Positions 34,514 through 43,748 of a DNA stretch of 64,000 bases are shown in pieces. The notes under the pieces were generated by a model. The model was given only the letters and a program-made list of their open reading frames with translations. It did not search any database and was not told where the DNA came from. Numbering within the stretch: the stretch's first letter is position 1; every line of letters begins with the position of its first letter. Position numbers and translations under genes: made by a program. Location of the stretch: the NCBI RefSeq assembly GCF_008806975.1, contig NZ_CP031728.1:310001-374000 (forward strand), given 5' to 3'. The DNA comes from Cellvibrio sp. KY-GH-1. GTDB taxonomy: Bacteria; Pseudomonadota; Gammaproteobacteria; Pseudomonadales; Cellvibrionaceae.

Positions 34514-34722
34514 GGTTATCGCCGGTTAGAGGAAGTTAGTTTGTGTGCCAAATCGATGGCGCCAACAAATTGCTGTTGGCAATAATAGCTGCGTTTCTGC
34601 CGTAAGCCATCGAATTAGGGGGTTTCTACTCAAGCTGGCGTGTTAATTTTTGATAATAATGAGATAAGAGGGGCTTTTTATACATCAAAAAGTGCTTTAT
34701 CGTTGATTGGTATTCCAAAAAC

Positions 34723-34752
34723 AAAAACGCCCCAAGTTTATTGAGGCGTTTT
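34723..34752 (-). terminator. terminator downstream of the flagellin gene
   Basis: AAAACGCCCCAA / TTGAGGCGTTTT hairpin with a short loop, located about 90 bases past the flagellin stop, U-rich on the minus strand. The rest of 34514-34839 holds nothing else I recognise. Confidence 0.8.
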
Positions 34753-34839
34753 CTAGTGTCTGTTGCCATCCCTGTGCCCTGCCAGACAAGCTCCGGAAGA
34801 ATCCCCGAAAAGTGGGCTGGCAGGGCGGCTCTAGTCGGA

Positions 34840-35727
34840 TTAACCGAGCAGTGACATCACCATGCCTGGCATTTGACCTGCTTGCTTCAACATGGAGATG
34901 CCGGATTGCATCAGCATGGAATTTTTGCTCATTTGTGCACTTTCCAGCGCGAAGTCAGCGTCCATGATGCGGCCTTTAGACATGTCAGTGTTGTCTTTCA
35001 TGTTGGCCAGGTTGTTCGCGGTGTGGTTCAAACGGTTGATGGTTGCACCGAATTGTGAACGCAGGGTGCCTACCGCATCCAGCGCGTCTTTTACCAGGTC
35101 GATAGTTGCATTGGCAGCGCCAGTGATTTCGGTACCAGCGGTGGCGGCAGAACCTGCGGTGTATACGGTAGACATACCATCCAATGCGTCAGTCAGGGTT
35201 TGGATAGCATCAGTACCGGCAGCGGTCAGGTCCAGGGTCATGGTTTCAGCAGAGGTAGCACCGATTTGGAAATCTACGGCAGCGGCGAATTTACCGGTGC
35301 TGTTGTCTTTGCTGAACAGCGCTTCACCGGCAAAGCTGGTGTTGTCCATGATGTTAGCGAGTTCTTCACCCAGTTGATCGTATTCAGATTGCAATGAGTC
35401 CAGGTCGTCGGCGCTGTTAGTACCGTTCGCACCTTGAGTTGCCAGGTCTTTCATACGTTGCAGAATGTCGGTCATTTCGTTGAATGCGCCTTCTGCGGTT
35501 TGCAACAGGGAGATAGAGTCGCCAGTGTTGCGAATTGCCACTTCCATACCGCGAGATTGTGAGTTCAAACGCACCGCGATTTGCAAGCCTGCGGCGTCAT
35601 CTGCTGCGGTATTTACGCGGAAGCCAGTGCCTAAACGTTGTTGGTTGGTAGACAGCGCGCTGTTGGTTTTGGTCAGGTTAGTTTGGGTAACCAGTGAAGA
35701 GTAGTTGGTATGGATTGACAGAGCCAT
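34840..35727 (-). CDS. lafA: lateral-type flagellin (LafA)
   Basis: 295 residues. D0/D1 N-terminal part MALSIHTNYSSLVTQTNLTK and GFRVNTAADDAAGLQIAVRL, a reduced middle region, and the C-terminal helix ANMKDNTDMSKGRIMDADFA, then SMLMQSGISMLKQAGQMPGM. The MALSIHTNYSSLVTQ start and short length are typical of lateral flagellins. It would polymerise into the filament capped by the FliD above. A clear sigma-28 promoter upstream was not found by eye. In Vibrio, lafA precedes lafB; here it is after the operon and inverted. Confidence 0.92.
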   Translation of the reverse strand: MALSIHTNYSSLVTQTNLTKTNSALSTNQQRLGTGFRVNTAADDAAGLQIAVRLNSQSRGMEVAIRNTGDSISLLQTAEGAFNEMTDILQRMKDLATQGANGTNSADDLDSLQSEYDQLGEELANIMDNTSFAGEALFSKDNSTGKFAAAVDFQIGATSAETMTLDLTAAGTDAIQTLTDALDGMSTVYTAGSAATAGTEITGAANATIDLVKDALDAVGTLRSQFGATINRLNHTANNLANMKDNTDMSKGRIMDADFALESAQMSKNSMLMQSGISMLKQAGQMPGMVMSLLG

Positions 35728-35957
35728 GAGAGTATTCCTGCGTTATGTAAACAATGAATGTTCAGTTAAAACCGGGTTTGAAGCTGGCTTTGTTTGCCTG
35801 CTGAAACTTAAAGGCGACGGATTTGGCTCAGGACTTAAATGGGATTTAAAAAGTTTTCATCTAATGGCCAATGCAGGGGATGGGCGAGGGGCTTAACTGT
35901 GATCCGCACGGGTTTCAATTGACAATAAATCACGTCATATGTATACAAGTAAACAAG

Positions 35958-37172
35958 ATGCTTCATCACAATAAAGAATTCAGAACGTCCACCCTGGTTT
36001 TTTCATCAATGATCAAGTTTTACCGCAATCTTGCCGTTGGATCTTTTGTGGTGGCGATCTTTACGGCCTTCCTGGTTTATGTCGGCTATAAAAAATCCCA
36101 GTTGGAGATGTCGTTATTTCCGGCGCGTGATCAGGGCGTTACCTGGAAAACAGCACTGGAACCGGAACAGCCCAAAGGTAAAACTCAATTACTGCTTAAA
36201 AATGAAGTCGGCAACATTGAATACGATTTTTTTCTGGACCCCGAACCGCGCTTTACCTATATCCATTATTCGATGGCCTTTATCGATGCCGTTCAATCCA
36301 GTTTGCAGTTGGATCTGACTCGCTATCACACAGTCACCTTCAGGGTAATGTGTGACCCTAAAAACGTACTGCTGTTTGTCTTGTTTAGTTTTGATGACAA
36401 GGCGACGGATTTAAAAAATTTAGTAACACGGCGCGTATCTTCAACGGCATTTTCCTGTACCCAAAGCTGGTCCAGAGTTGCGATAGAACTTGACGATCTC
36501 GAAACTCCCCAGTGGTGGTTGAGCAAGTACGGGTTTGAATACAGTGAAAAAGGTTATGCGTTGGATAAAACGATGGGGTTAGCTTGGGCTAACTCGTTGC
36601 AAAGCCCGAGTAACACACTCTCTAACGTAAAAATAACCGAAATCCAATTGCAAGGTTTTGAGCCGCGCTATATTTATGGCGCCAGTGCGTTGGCGGTATG
36701 TGTTTGGGTTTTGTTTTTGGTATGGCAACTGCGTCGCTACACCGCTGCACTGACATTGGATATACGCGCACGAGTAAAGGATGACCAACCGTTGATGGCT
36801 TACAAGAAGTTATTGATCGAGCCGCAAAAAGACAAGGAAAAGGACGCACTCCTGCGCTTTATGGCGAATGAATATACCAACCACGATTTAAGTCTGGAAA
36901 CTGCCAGTTCAGCGCTTAATATTAATCGTAATAAAATGAATGACCTTTTAAAGGAAGAGCTGGGGCTGACCTTTGTTGCATATCTCAATAAGTTACGCCT
37001 GACGGAAGCGGCGCGCTTGTTAACCCAAAATTCCAGTGCAAACGTCTCTGAAATCGCCTATGCGGTGGGCTATAACAACGTGCCATATTTCAATAAATTG
37101 TTTAAGCAGGAGTATGGCTGCACCCCAAAAACCTTTAAAACGCTCTACCAAGAAAAATCTGTCGATGAATGA
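35958..37172 (+). CDS. membrane-anchored AraC-family regulator
   Basis: About 404 residues (start uncertain; ATG at 36009 is equally possible). A membrane segment near the N-terminus (about residues 24-44), a periplasmic domain of about 210 residues (starting LFPARDQGVTWKTALEPEQP), a second membrane segment (YGASALAVCVWVLFLVWQL), then a C-terminal AraC HTH (SSALNINRNKMNDLLKEELG and VSEIAYAVGYNNVPYFNKLF). This layout senses a signal outside the membrane and activates DNA directly. It lies 329 bases upstream of the xylanase-esterase gene in the same direction, so control of xylan degradation is plausible. Confidence 0.83.
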   Translation: MLHHNKEFRTSTLVFSSMIKFYRNLAVGSFVVAIFTAFLVYVGYKKSQLEMSLFPARDQGVTWKTALEPEQPKGKTQLLLKNEVGNIEYDFFLDPEPRFTYIHYSMAFIDAVQSSLQLDLTRYHTVTFRVMCDPKNVLLFVLFSFDDKATDLKNLVTRRVSSTAFSCTQSWSRVAIELDDLETPQWWLSKYGFEYSEKGYALDKTMGLAWANSLQSPSNTLSNVKITEIQLQGFEPRYIYGASALAVCVWVLFLVWQLRRYTAALTLDIRARVKDDQPLMAYKKLLIEPQKDKEKDALLRFMANEYTNHDLSLETASSALNINRNKMNDLLKEELGLTFVAYLNKLRLTEAARLLTQNSSANVSEIAYAVGYNNVPYFNKLFKQEYGCTPKTFKTLYQEKSVDE

Positions 37173-37358
37173 AACTAGCTGCAATAGAATTCGTATATAA
37201 AAATAAAATTGCCGAAGAATTGCAACGTCCCGCATTGGTAAAACTTCAATTATATTTTCCGCACTATTAATGTCATTTTTTGCACCCTGCTAGTGATTGT
37301 GCGGAAACTGTAAAATTTTCCGTTCCAATTTCTATATCTTCCGAGTCTCTCCACTCAG

Positions 37359-37374
37359 GTCCGCGAAAGCGGAC
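37359..37374 (+). other. hairpin in the leader before the xylanase-esterase gene
   Basis: GTCCGC-GAAA-GCGGAC: a perfect 6-bp stem with a GNRA tetraloop followed by AGGTTTTATT. It could be a weak terminator of the AraC gene. The rest of the 329-base gap 37173-37501 holds no ORF; I saw no convincing promoter motif by eye. Confidence 0.5.
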
Positions 37375-37501
37375 AGGTTTTATTAATAAAAATAATTTTT
37401 ATGTTGCTAAAACACTCACAGGTGTTTTCCAGCGGTAAGCCAACAACCTTGGCTGAAATAATTTCTGCCACTCCATAGTTTCCCATTCGGAGATATAGCT
37501 A

Positions 37502-40500
37502 ATGTATTACCTAAAAACTTTTCCAGGGCCCATCGCCCAGGCGCTAAAACGAACTCGCGGTCTGATTACCGCTGGTACCCTTATGGCCATGGCGGCGCAA
37601 GGCGCATCAGCGGCCTGTACTTACACGGTGGAAAGCGAATGGAACAATGGTTTTGTGGCCAATATCACTATCAAAAATGATAGCGGTGCCCAAGTTAACA
37701 ACTGGAGTGTGAATTGGAGTTACCCCACCAATCGCATTACCAGCTCCTGGAACGTGAATCTGTCCGGTGCAAATCCTTACACGGCCACCAATGTTTCCTG
37801 GAACGGCGGCATAGCCCCGGGTCAATCGGTGACCTTCGGATTCCAAGGCACCAAAGGCGCCAGTGCGGCTGAGCGTCCCACCATCAACGGCAGTCTCTGC
37901 GGTGCTGCACCTGTGTCTTCGGTCAGATCTTCAACTCCGCCGAGCTCTGCGCCGGTTTCAAGCGTTAGCAGTTCAGTAGCTCCTAGTTCAATTGCACCTA
38001 GCTCTGCGCCACGTAGCTCGGTAGCGCCAAGCTCTGTCACACCCAGTTCAGCTCCGGTAAGTTCAAGCAGCCGTTCGTCAGTGGCGCCAACTACCCGTAA
38101 GTTCGTCGGCAACATCACCACCTCGGGTGCTGTGCGTTCCGACTTTATTAACTACTGGAACCAAATCACGCCGGAAAACGAAGGCAAGTGGGGTTCAGTG
38201 GAAGCAACGCGCGATGTATATAACTGGGCTCCAGTTGACCGTGTTTACGCCTATGCGCGCCAGCACAATATTCCGGTGAAAGCGCATACCTTTGTGTGGG
38301 GCAGCCAATTCCCGAGTTGGATTACCAACCTGAGTGCTGCGGAACAAGCGGCGGAAATAGAAGAGTGGATTCGCGATTACTGCACCCGCTACCCGGACAC
38401 AGCGTTAATCGATGTGGTTAACGAAGCGACCCCGGGGCACGCGCCGGCTACTTTCGCCCAAAATGCCTTCGGCAATGACTGGATTATCAAATCCTTCCAG
38501 TTGGCGAGAAAATACTGCCCCAATGCGACCTTGATCCTTAATGACTACAACGTGTTGAGCTGGAATACCAATGAGTTTATTGCCATGGCGACTCCGGCGA
38601 TTAATGCCGGCGTAGTGGATGCCTTGGGCATGCAGGCCCATGGTTTGGCCGATCGCCCATTGTCAGAAACCACCAGCAAGTTGAATCAAATTGCGGCTCT
38701 GGGGTTACCGATTTATATCTCTGAATATGACATCGAAAAAACCAACGATCAGGAGCAGCTGCAAGTGATGCAGCAACAGTTCCCGCTCTTCTATAACCAT
38801 CCTTCGGTAAAAGGTATTACCCTGTGGGGTTATGTGGTGGGTAAAACCTGGCGCGATGGCACTGGCTTGATTCAGGACAATGGCACGCCTCGCCCGGCGA
38901 TGACCTGGTTGATGAATTATTTGGCCAGCCAAATGCCAACCAGTAGTTCCGTACGTAGCTCTGCGCCGAGTTCAGTACCTGCATCATCCCGATCCAGTTC
39001 TTCTGCAGTGCTGGCCAGTTCATCATCAGTGGTGATTGTACCGTCCAGCTCAAGCAGCTTGGCGTCAAGCTCAGTACGCTCATCCAGTTCCAGTTCGATT
39101 ATCTCCAACCAGTCACAACTGGTGGTGGCGATTAATGCGGGCGGCGCACAAGTGGCTTACAACGGTGTTCAGTATCAGGCGGATCGTTTCAGCACGGGCG
39201 GCACTGCTAACAGCACTACCGATAACATCAGCAACGTGGCAGAGCCAGCGCTGTTCCAAACCGAGCGTTACGGTACTTTCGGTTATGAGGTTCCTGTGAC
39301 CAATGCCACTTATTCTGTGGAGCTGCATTTTGCGGAGATCTACCACACTACCGTGGGCAAACGTTCATTTAACTTGTCAGTAGAAGGCAAGCAGGAATTG
39401 TCGCAAGTGGATTTGTATTCACTGATCGGCGCTGACGCGGCTTACAGCTACACAGTGAACAACGTGCAAGTCACCGACGGCAAATTGAATATTGATTTGG
39501 CGACTTTGGTGGATAACGGCACTATCGCGGGCTTCGCTATCTACTCGTCCAACGGCGGTAAATTGGTGGAGACTCCACCGGTAACTCCGGGCACTGCCAG
39601 CAAAGAAAATGAAGGCGCGGATTGTGTGCTGGGCACTGCACCAGCGGCGGCCAGCAATGCCAAACTTCCTGATCCGTTCAAGAAATACAACGGCACCCGC
39701 ATCAGCAGCAAATCCGATTGGCGCTGCCAGCGTCAGGAAACCCTGAAGCAAATCGAAGCCTCAATTTACGGCACCAAACCGGGCAAGCCTGATTCAGTCA
39801 CAGGTACTGTGAGCAACACGCAAATTACTGTGAATGTGTCCCATCAGGGTAAAACCGCCAGCTTCTCTGCCAAGGTGGAAATGCCAACTAACGTAAGCGG
39901 CCCAGTGCCTGCGGTAGTTGTGCTGGGCGGCTTTGGTGCTGACACAGCTACCATCAAAGCGGAAGGTGTGGCAGTAATCACATACGATCCTTATGCGGTT
40001 GGCGCAGAGTCTGGCAGCCGTACCAATAAAACCGGTGCCTTCTATACCATTTACGGCAACAGAAGCACGACTGGCTTGTTGGCCGCTTGGGGTTGGGGTG
40101 TAAGCCGTATCATCGACGTGTTGGAGCAATCTGGCACTGTGCTGAAAGCAGATGCCATCGGGGTCACAGGTTGTTCACGTTTCGGGAAGGGTGCCTTTGC
40201 GATTGGCGCGCTGGATCAACGTATCGCCTTAACCATGCCGATTGAATCCGGCAGCGGTGGCGTACCTATCTGGCGCGGCATCCCCGGTGAAGGTGCGCAA
40301 AGCCCAAGCAGTGCCTATGGTGAAACCTATTGGTTAGGTGATGCGTTCAGCAACTACACCGCTGACACCAAACGACTGCCGGTAGACACGCACCAAATCA
40401 TTGGCCTGGTTGCACCGCGCGGTCTGTACATTATGGACAACCCGCACATCGCCAACCTGGGGCCAAAATCGGCGCACGCTGCGGCCTTAGCGGGTGCAGA

Positions 40501-40723
40501 AATTTACAAAGCGTTGGGTGCAACCAGTTCCATTACGTATTTATCCAATATCGCTGATGGCAACCACTGCGCAATTCGCCCTGAATTCAAAGCGCCACTA
40601 CAAGCCAACATCCGCCGCTTCCTCAAAAAGGAATCAGCAACCACCGGCGGCCTGAACGCGCGTTCCAATGCAACTGCAAATTTCAGCGATTGGGTGGATT
40701 GGACTACGCCGACATTGAATTAA
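37502..40723 (+). CDS. secreted CBM2 - GH10 xylanase - malectin - CE15 glucuronoyl esterase
   Basis: 1073 residues. Signal peptide (1 to about 37), CBM2 cellulose/xylan-binding module (about 39-134), Ser-rich linker, GH10 endo-xylanase catalytic domain (about 200-478; acid/base Glu308 in VVNEATP, nucleophile Glu408 in ISEYDIE), second Ser-rich linker, malectin/CBM57-like module (about 540-690), and a CE15 glucuronoyl esterase (about 700-1060; Ser892 in GCSRFGKG, Glu915 in PIESGSGG, His1022 in DGNHC). The GH10 cuts xylan chains while CE15 cuts ester bonds between glucuronoxylan and lignin, so one protein attacks both. The GH10 domain is shorter than the usual 320 or so residues and should be compared with full GH10. 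SD GGAG just upstream. Confidence 0.93.
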   Translation: MYYLKTFPGPIAQALKRTRGLITAGTLMAMAAQGASAACTYTVESEWNNGFVANITIKNDSGAQVNNWSVNWSYPTNRITSSWNVNLSGANPYTATNVSWNGGIAPGQSVTFGFQGTKGASAAERPTINGSLCGAAPVSSVRSSTPPSSAPVSSVSSSVAPSSIAPSSAPRSSVAPSSVTPSSAPVSSSSRSSVAPTTRKFVGNITTSGAVRSDFINYWNQITPENEGKWGSVEATRDVYNWAPVDRVYAYARQHNIPVKAHTFVWGSQFPSWITNLSAAEQAAEIEEWIRDYCTRYPDTALIDVVNEATPGHAPATFAQNAFGNDWIIKSFQLARKYCPNATLILNDYNVLSWNTNEFIAMATPAINAGVVDALGMQAHGLADRPLSETTSKLNQIAALGLPIYISEYDIEKTNDQEQLQVMQQQFPLFYNHPSVKGITLWGYVVGKTWRDGTGLIQDNGTPRPAMTWLMNYLASQMPTSSSVRSSAPSSVPASSRSSSSAVLASSSSVVIVPSSSSSLASSSVRSSSSSSIISNQSQLVVAINAGGAQVAYNGVQYQADRFSTGGTANSTTDNISNVAEPALFQTERYGTFGYEVPVTNATYSVELHFAEIYHTTVGKRSFNLSVEGKQELSQVDLYSLIGADAAYSYTVNNVQVTDGKLNIDLATLVDNGTIAGFAIYSSNGGKLVETPPVTPGTASKENEGADCVLGTAPAAASNAKLPDPFKKYNGTRISSKSDWRCQRQETLKQIEASIYGTKPGKPDSVTGTVSNTQITVNVSHQGKTASFSAKVEMPTNVSGPVPAVVVLGGFGADTATIKAEGVAVITYDPYAVGAESGSRTNKTGAFYTIYGNRSTTGLLAAWGWGVSRIIDVLEQSGTVLKADAIGVTGCSRFGKGAFAIGALDQRIALTMPIESGSGGVPIWRGIPGEGAQSPSSAYGETYWLGDAFSNYTADTKRLPVDTHQIIGLVAPRGLYIMDNPHIANLGPKSAHAAALAGAEIYKALGATSSITYLSNIADGNHCAIRPEFKAPLQANIRRFLKKESATTGGLNARSNATANFSDWVDWTTPTLN

Positions 40724-40757
40724 AAACTGCTGCCACGGAAGGTGAGTTAAAACCCCC

Positions 40758-40788
40758 AAAAAGTCCGGCGGCTGCCGGACTTTTTTAT
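40758..40788 (+). terminator. terminator after the xylanase-esterase gene
   Basis: AAAAGTCCGG-CGGCTG-CCGGACTTTTTT: strong stem with T run; symmetrical, so it can also serve the minus-strand gene at 40810. Confidence 0.9.
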
Positions 40789-40809
40789 TTCTAGCTATCA
40801 ACTTGCTAA

Positions 40810-41295
40810 TTACAAACTCTTGCAATAAACGGTGACTAAACCGCCTTGGCTGGAGCAGGACGCATTGTTTTGATCGAGAGTGCGATTGCCAATGCCGCCG
40901 CAAGGTTGACAGGTGGTATTCATATAGTTTGCCAGGTTTGGATTGTTCATTTGTGATGCGCAAGCCTGCACAACTTTTTGGCCACAGGCGGCTGGAGAGG
41001 CGTTGATTTTGCTGATCACTGGTTGCTCGCAAGAGCCTGACCAGCTATAACCGGAAGCGGGTTGTACCTGGCATGAGCGTGGATAACCGTATTCATAAGT
41101 TACATACTTTGCGGCTACTTGCGTATTGCTTGCATCAAAGCATCCGTAAACAACATTCTGCCAGGGATAGCCATTGTCATTGCTCACATACTGCCAGGTG
41201 CAAGATACGGGGGTTGTTGTTTGTGCCTGGCTTGCTACCGAAAAAAATACGCTCGCTGCCATTAATAATCCGGTTACTACCTTAACTAATTTCAT
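40810..41295 (-). CDS. secreted small Cys-rich protein
   Basis: 161 residues. Signal peptide (MKLVKVVTGLLMAASVFFSV, cleavage near SQA-QTT), then a mature part with ten or more cysteines (SCTWQYVSN, YGCFDASN, RSCQVQP, GSCEQPV, ACGQKVVQACASQM, TTCQPCGG, SCSSQGG, VYCKSL), likely disulphide-bonded. AGGAA precedes this start. No family recognised; it may be a cell-surface or secreted binding protein. Confidence 0.68.
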   Translation of the reverse strand: MKLVKVVTGLLMAASVFFSVASQAQTTTPVSCTWQYVSNDNGYPWQNVVYGCFDASNTQVAAKYVTYEYGYPRSCQVQPASGYSWSGSCEQPVISKINASPAACGQKVVQACASQMNNPNLANYMNTTCQPCGGIGNRTLDQNNASCSSQGGLVTVYCKSL

Positions 41296-41702
41296 AAAAA
41301 TTTCCTGATGTTTTTTAACGATATTCCCGTAGAACAATCCCTGGTGATCAGATGAAAATATCTGATTTTGTTCATCGGTGAAGTTGATTTCCGCGTATCC
41401 CCACGGATATTTGCCCGCATAATGTATTGGTGATATGACGAGCAAATGCTGTTCGGTAGCGCCGCTAAAGATGGCGGCAACACCTGAAACTGTCGAGGGG
41501 CATGGGTAGCTGGAGTGGGGTCAGGAATCGCGTGTTTTTATATTTTCGGAGACTCTACCAAGATTTTTAAAAATAATGTTTCAAATCACAATCGGTGTAA
41601 AAAGATTTGCAATTGATCACACTTTTTGTCGCATAAAAATTTGTCGGGTAAATCAGCTAAAAATAAATGGCTTGTTTGGTTTCACTGATCCGCCTGAAAA
41701 AA

Positions 41703-41728
41703 AAGGCCCAACCAGTGGGCCTTATTTT
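41703..41728 (-). terminator. terminator after the astacin-like gene
   Basis: On the minus strand AAGGCCCACTGGTTGGGCCTT followed by T run: stem AAGGCCCA / TGGGCCTT. 13 bases after the protease stop. The remaining gap 41296-41702 (about 400 bases) holds no ORF I trust. Confidence 0.85.
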
Positions 41729-41741
41729 AAACGGATTGTGT

Positions 41742-43373
41742 TTAATTAATTATCCAGAGCGCACTATGCCACTGAGGTAAAATGGTTCCAGATTGGATAA
41801 CACCATTTTCAATGTGCAGGTATTGGTCCGGTTTCCAGCGGTTTTGAATGCGGAAGGTTTGGCCGTCGATGGTTTCAGGGTTGGTGCCATCGCGATATTC
41901 AACCAGTTTCCAGTGGGCGCTGGTCCAATAGGGTTGGATGGTGCTGGAACGAATAACCCCGGTTTCAATATTTAAGTACTCATTCGGTTTCCACAGGTTG
42001 CGAATGCGCACATAGCCGTCCCCGGTAACCTGAAATTGCCAGATCGCGCTTAGCCAATAGGTTTGGATTGCACTGGAACTTATTGCACCATATTCGATAT
42101 TTAAATGTTCAGCGCGTTTCCAATAATTTTGTATGCGTTGATTTTGGCTTTGCACGCTCCAGGTTTGTTGTACAGTGCTATTGCACACCCACATTTGTAC
42201 CTTGGCACCGTTGTTGTTTAGATCGGGGGAGTGTACATCGAGGCACTGGCCATTAGCGCTTTTTAACTGACCATTTTGGTTGATGCTCCAGCGCTGATTG
42301 ATCGCGCCATTACAAGCCCATTGCTGAACTTTTCCCCCGTTGATTTTGGCGTTGTAGTCAGGAGTGTGCACATCCAGACACAGTCCATTTTGGTTTACGA
42401 GGTAACCATCGGCAGTCAAAATCCATTGTTGGTTGGTGCCATTCAAACAGTCCCATGTTTGAATGCGGCCGCCGTTGACTTTATTGATAGCGTCGGCGCT
42501 ATGAATATCCAGACATTTACCCGAGCTGATTAAAATATTTTGGGATTTTCCATAAATATTTTCCACTGTGTCTATATCGCGACTACTTAACGCAGTGCGT
42601 TGGCCAATGGTAGCGGTGGAAGGATTTATCGGCTCTATGGTTGGCAAAATACCATCGATAGAAAACGCCGTGCGACCATAGTGCATGATGGAGCCGTAAT
42701 CATAAGGGCCATGATCATCGCCATCGGTAATTTGCTGATTAAAATTATGCTCCTTGCCTGCTTGTATGTTAGCGGTATTTATTTTTACCCAGGAATTGCG
42801 ATCTTCGCGACTCTGCTCATGCCACAAGGCAACGGCGTGGCCAATTTCATGGATAACAGAACCCAAAACACAACCGGATTCCAACGTAATCGCTTGCATG
42901 CCTCCGACTCGGCCAACCCAGGAAGAGCAACCTGTGCCGGATTGAAAGCGCACATAGTCGGGGTATTGCGCTGCATTCGCAGCAGTTCTTAACACCAAAT
43001 TGATGCTGGTATTGGTTTCCCAATGACGTATTGCATCATTAATGCGTGTGACCATAGTTGCGCTAAAACCAGTACCTATTTCGTAAGGAACAATTCGATT
43101 TGGCCAGCGCACGTTAGTCCCTGTCACAACCACCGAATCCACAGCGCCATCGTTCTGCGCAGCAGCAGCTTGTAATTTAGCGACAGTTCCCAGCACTATG
43201 TCACCTTCAAAAATAGCAAGGCCATTGATGTTTTCATAGGTGATGGTTTTTCCATTAAAAATGGCGGTTCCAGTGGGGCCGACATAATTTTTTTTCACCG
43301 TTTCTGTGGCGTATGTTCCCAGCGGCAAGAGCGCACATAAACTGGCAGAAAGTATTAAGCGTTTAATTAACAT
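41742..43373 (-). CDS. secreted astacin (M12A) protease with ricin-type lectin and three C-terminal repeats
   Basis: 543 residues. Signal peptide (1 to about 22), propeptide-like stretch, astacin metalloprotease domain (about 90-275) with zinc motif HEIGHAVALWHE (His175, Glu176, His179, His185) and Met-turn SIMHYG, then a ricin B-type lectin (about 284-412) with QQW/QRW/QTW repeats, then three tandem about 45-residue repeats (about 417-543) of the form RIxNxWKxxxYL, IExGxIxSSxI, then a Trp-rich end. The lectin and repeats suggest binding of a glycan at the substrate. Repeats are not a family I recognise. Confidence 0.88.
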   Translation of the reverse strand: MLIKRLILSASLCALLPLGTYATETVKKNYVGPTGTAIFNGKTITYENINGLAIFEGDIVLGTVAKLQAAAAQNDGAVDSVVVTGTNVRWPNRIVPYEIGTGFSATMVTRINDAIRHWETNTSINLVLRTAANAAQYPDYVRFQSGTGCSSWVGRVGGMQAITLESGCVLGSVIHEIGHAVALWHEQSREDRNSWVKINTANIQAGKEHNFNQQITDGDDHGPYDYGSIMHYGRTAFSIDGILPTIEPINPSTATIGQRTALSSRDIDTVENIYGKSQNILISSGKCLDIHSADAINKVNGGRIQTWDCLNGTNQQWILTADGYLVNQNGLCLDVHTPDYNAKINGGKVQQWACNGAINQRWSINQNGQLKSANGQCLDVHSPDLNNNGAKVQMWVCNSTVQQTWSVQSQNQRIQNYWKRAEHLNIEYGAISSSAIQTYWLSAIWQFQVTGDGYVRIRNLWKPNEYLNIETGVIRSSTIQPYWTSAHWKLVEYRDGTNPETIDGQTFRIQNRWKPDQYLHIENGVIQSGTILPQWHSALWIIN

Positions 43374-43663
43374 ATAGCATCTCCTTTGTATTTAAATGTT
43401 TACCCGCAATCGGGCAAACAGAGTAAAGCTTAAATACTGAAGAATGCTTGCCTGGAATATTCTGGTGCAGTGAGATTTTATGTTTGAATTTTCGACAAAA
43501 ATGTCGCCAGACATTTAGTGTTGTCATCAGGAAAACGTCTAAAATGATTGATGTGAAACATAGTGAATTTTTTTGTAAATTATTCCGGCAATCGTTCCTT
43601 TTATATTTTTTTTCTAATGTGAGTCGCGTCTCAAAAAAACGCCCTTGGATAAACATGGCAGGC

Positions 43664-43687
43664 GCAGGATTGTTTATGCAATCCTGC
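43664..43687 (-). other. hairpin downstream of the FGE-domain gene
   Basis: Perfect 9-bp stem GCAGGATTG / CAATCCTGC with a 6-base loop, about 60 bases past the FGE gene stop on the minus strand; no T run, so possibly mRNA-end protecting rather than a terminator. The rest of 43374-43748 holds nothing recognised. Confidence 0.5.
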
Positions 43688-43748
43688 CCTTCACTAATAG
43701 CCTCAAAGGCACTACAGACTAATTGCTGTGAAAAAATCCGATCTTATT

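Noticed and set aside
36667..36730. Signal that the AraC gene and flagellin share a divergent promoter system
   Set aside because: The 230-base gap between them shows no convincing sigma-28 or sigma-54 site by eye.
41296..41445. N-terminal extension of the Cys-rich protein (start at 41445)
   Set aside because: The start at 41295 has a ribosome site and a proper signal peptide; the extension would bury it.
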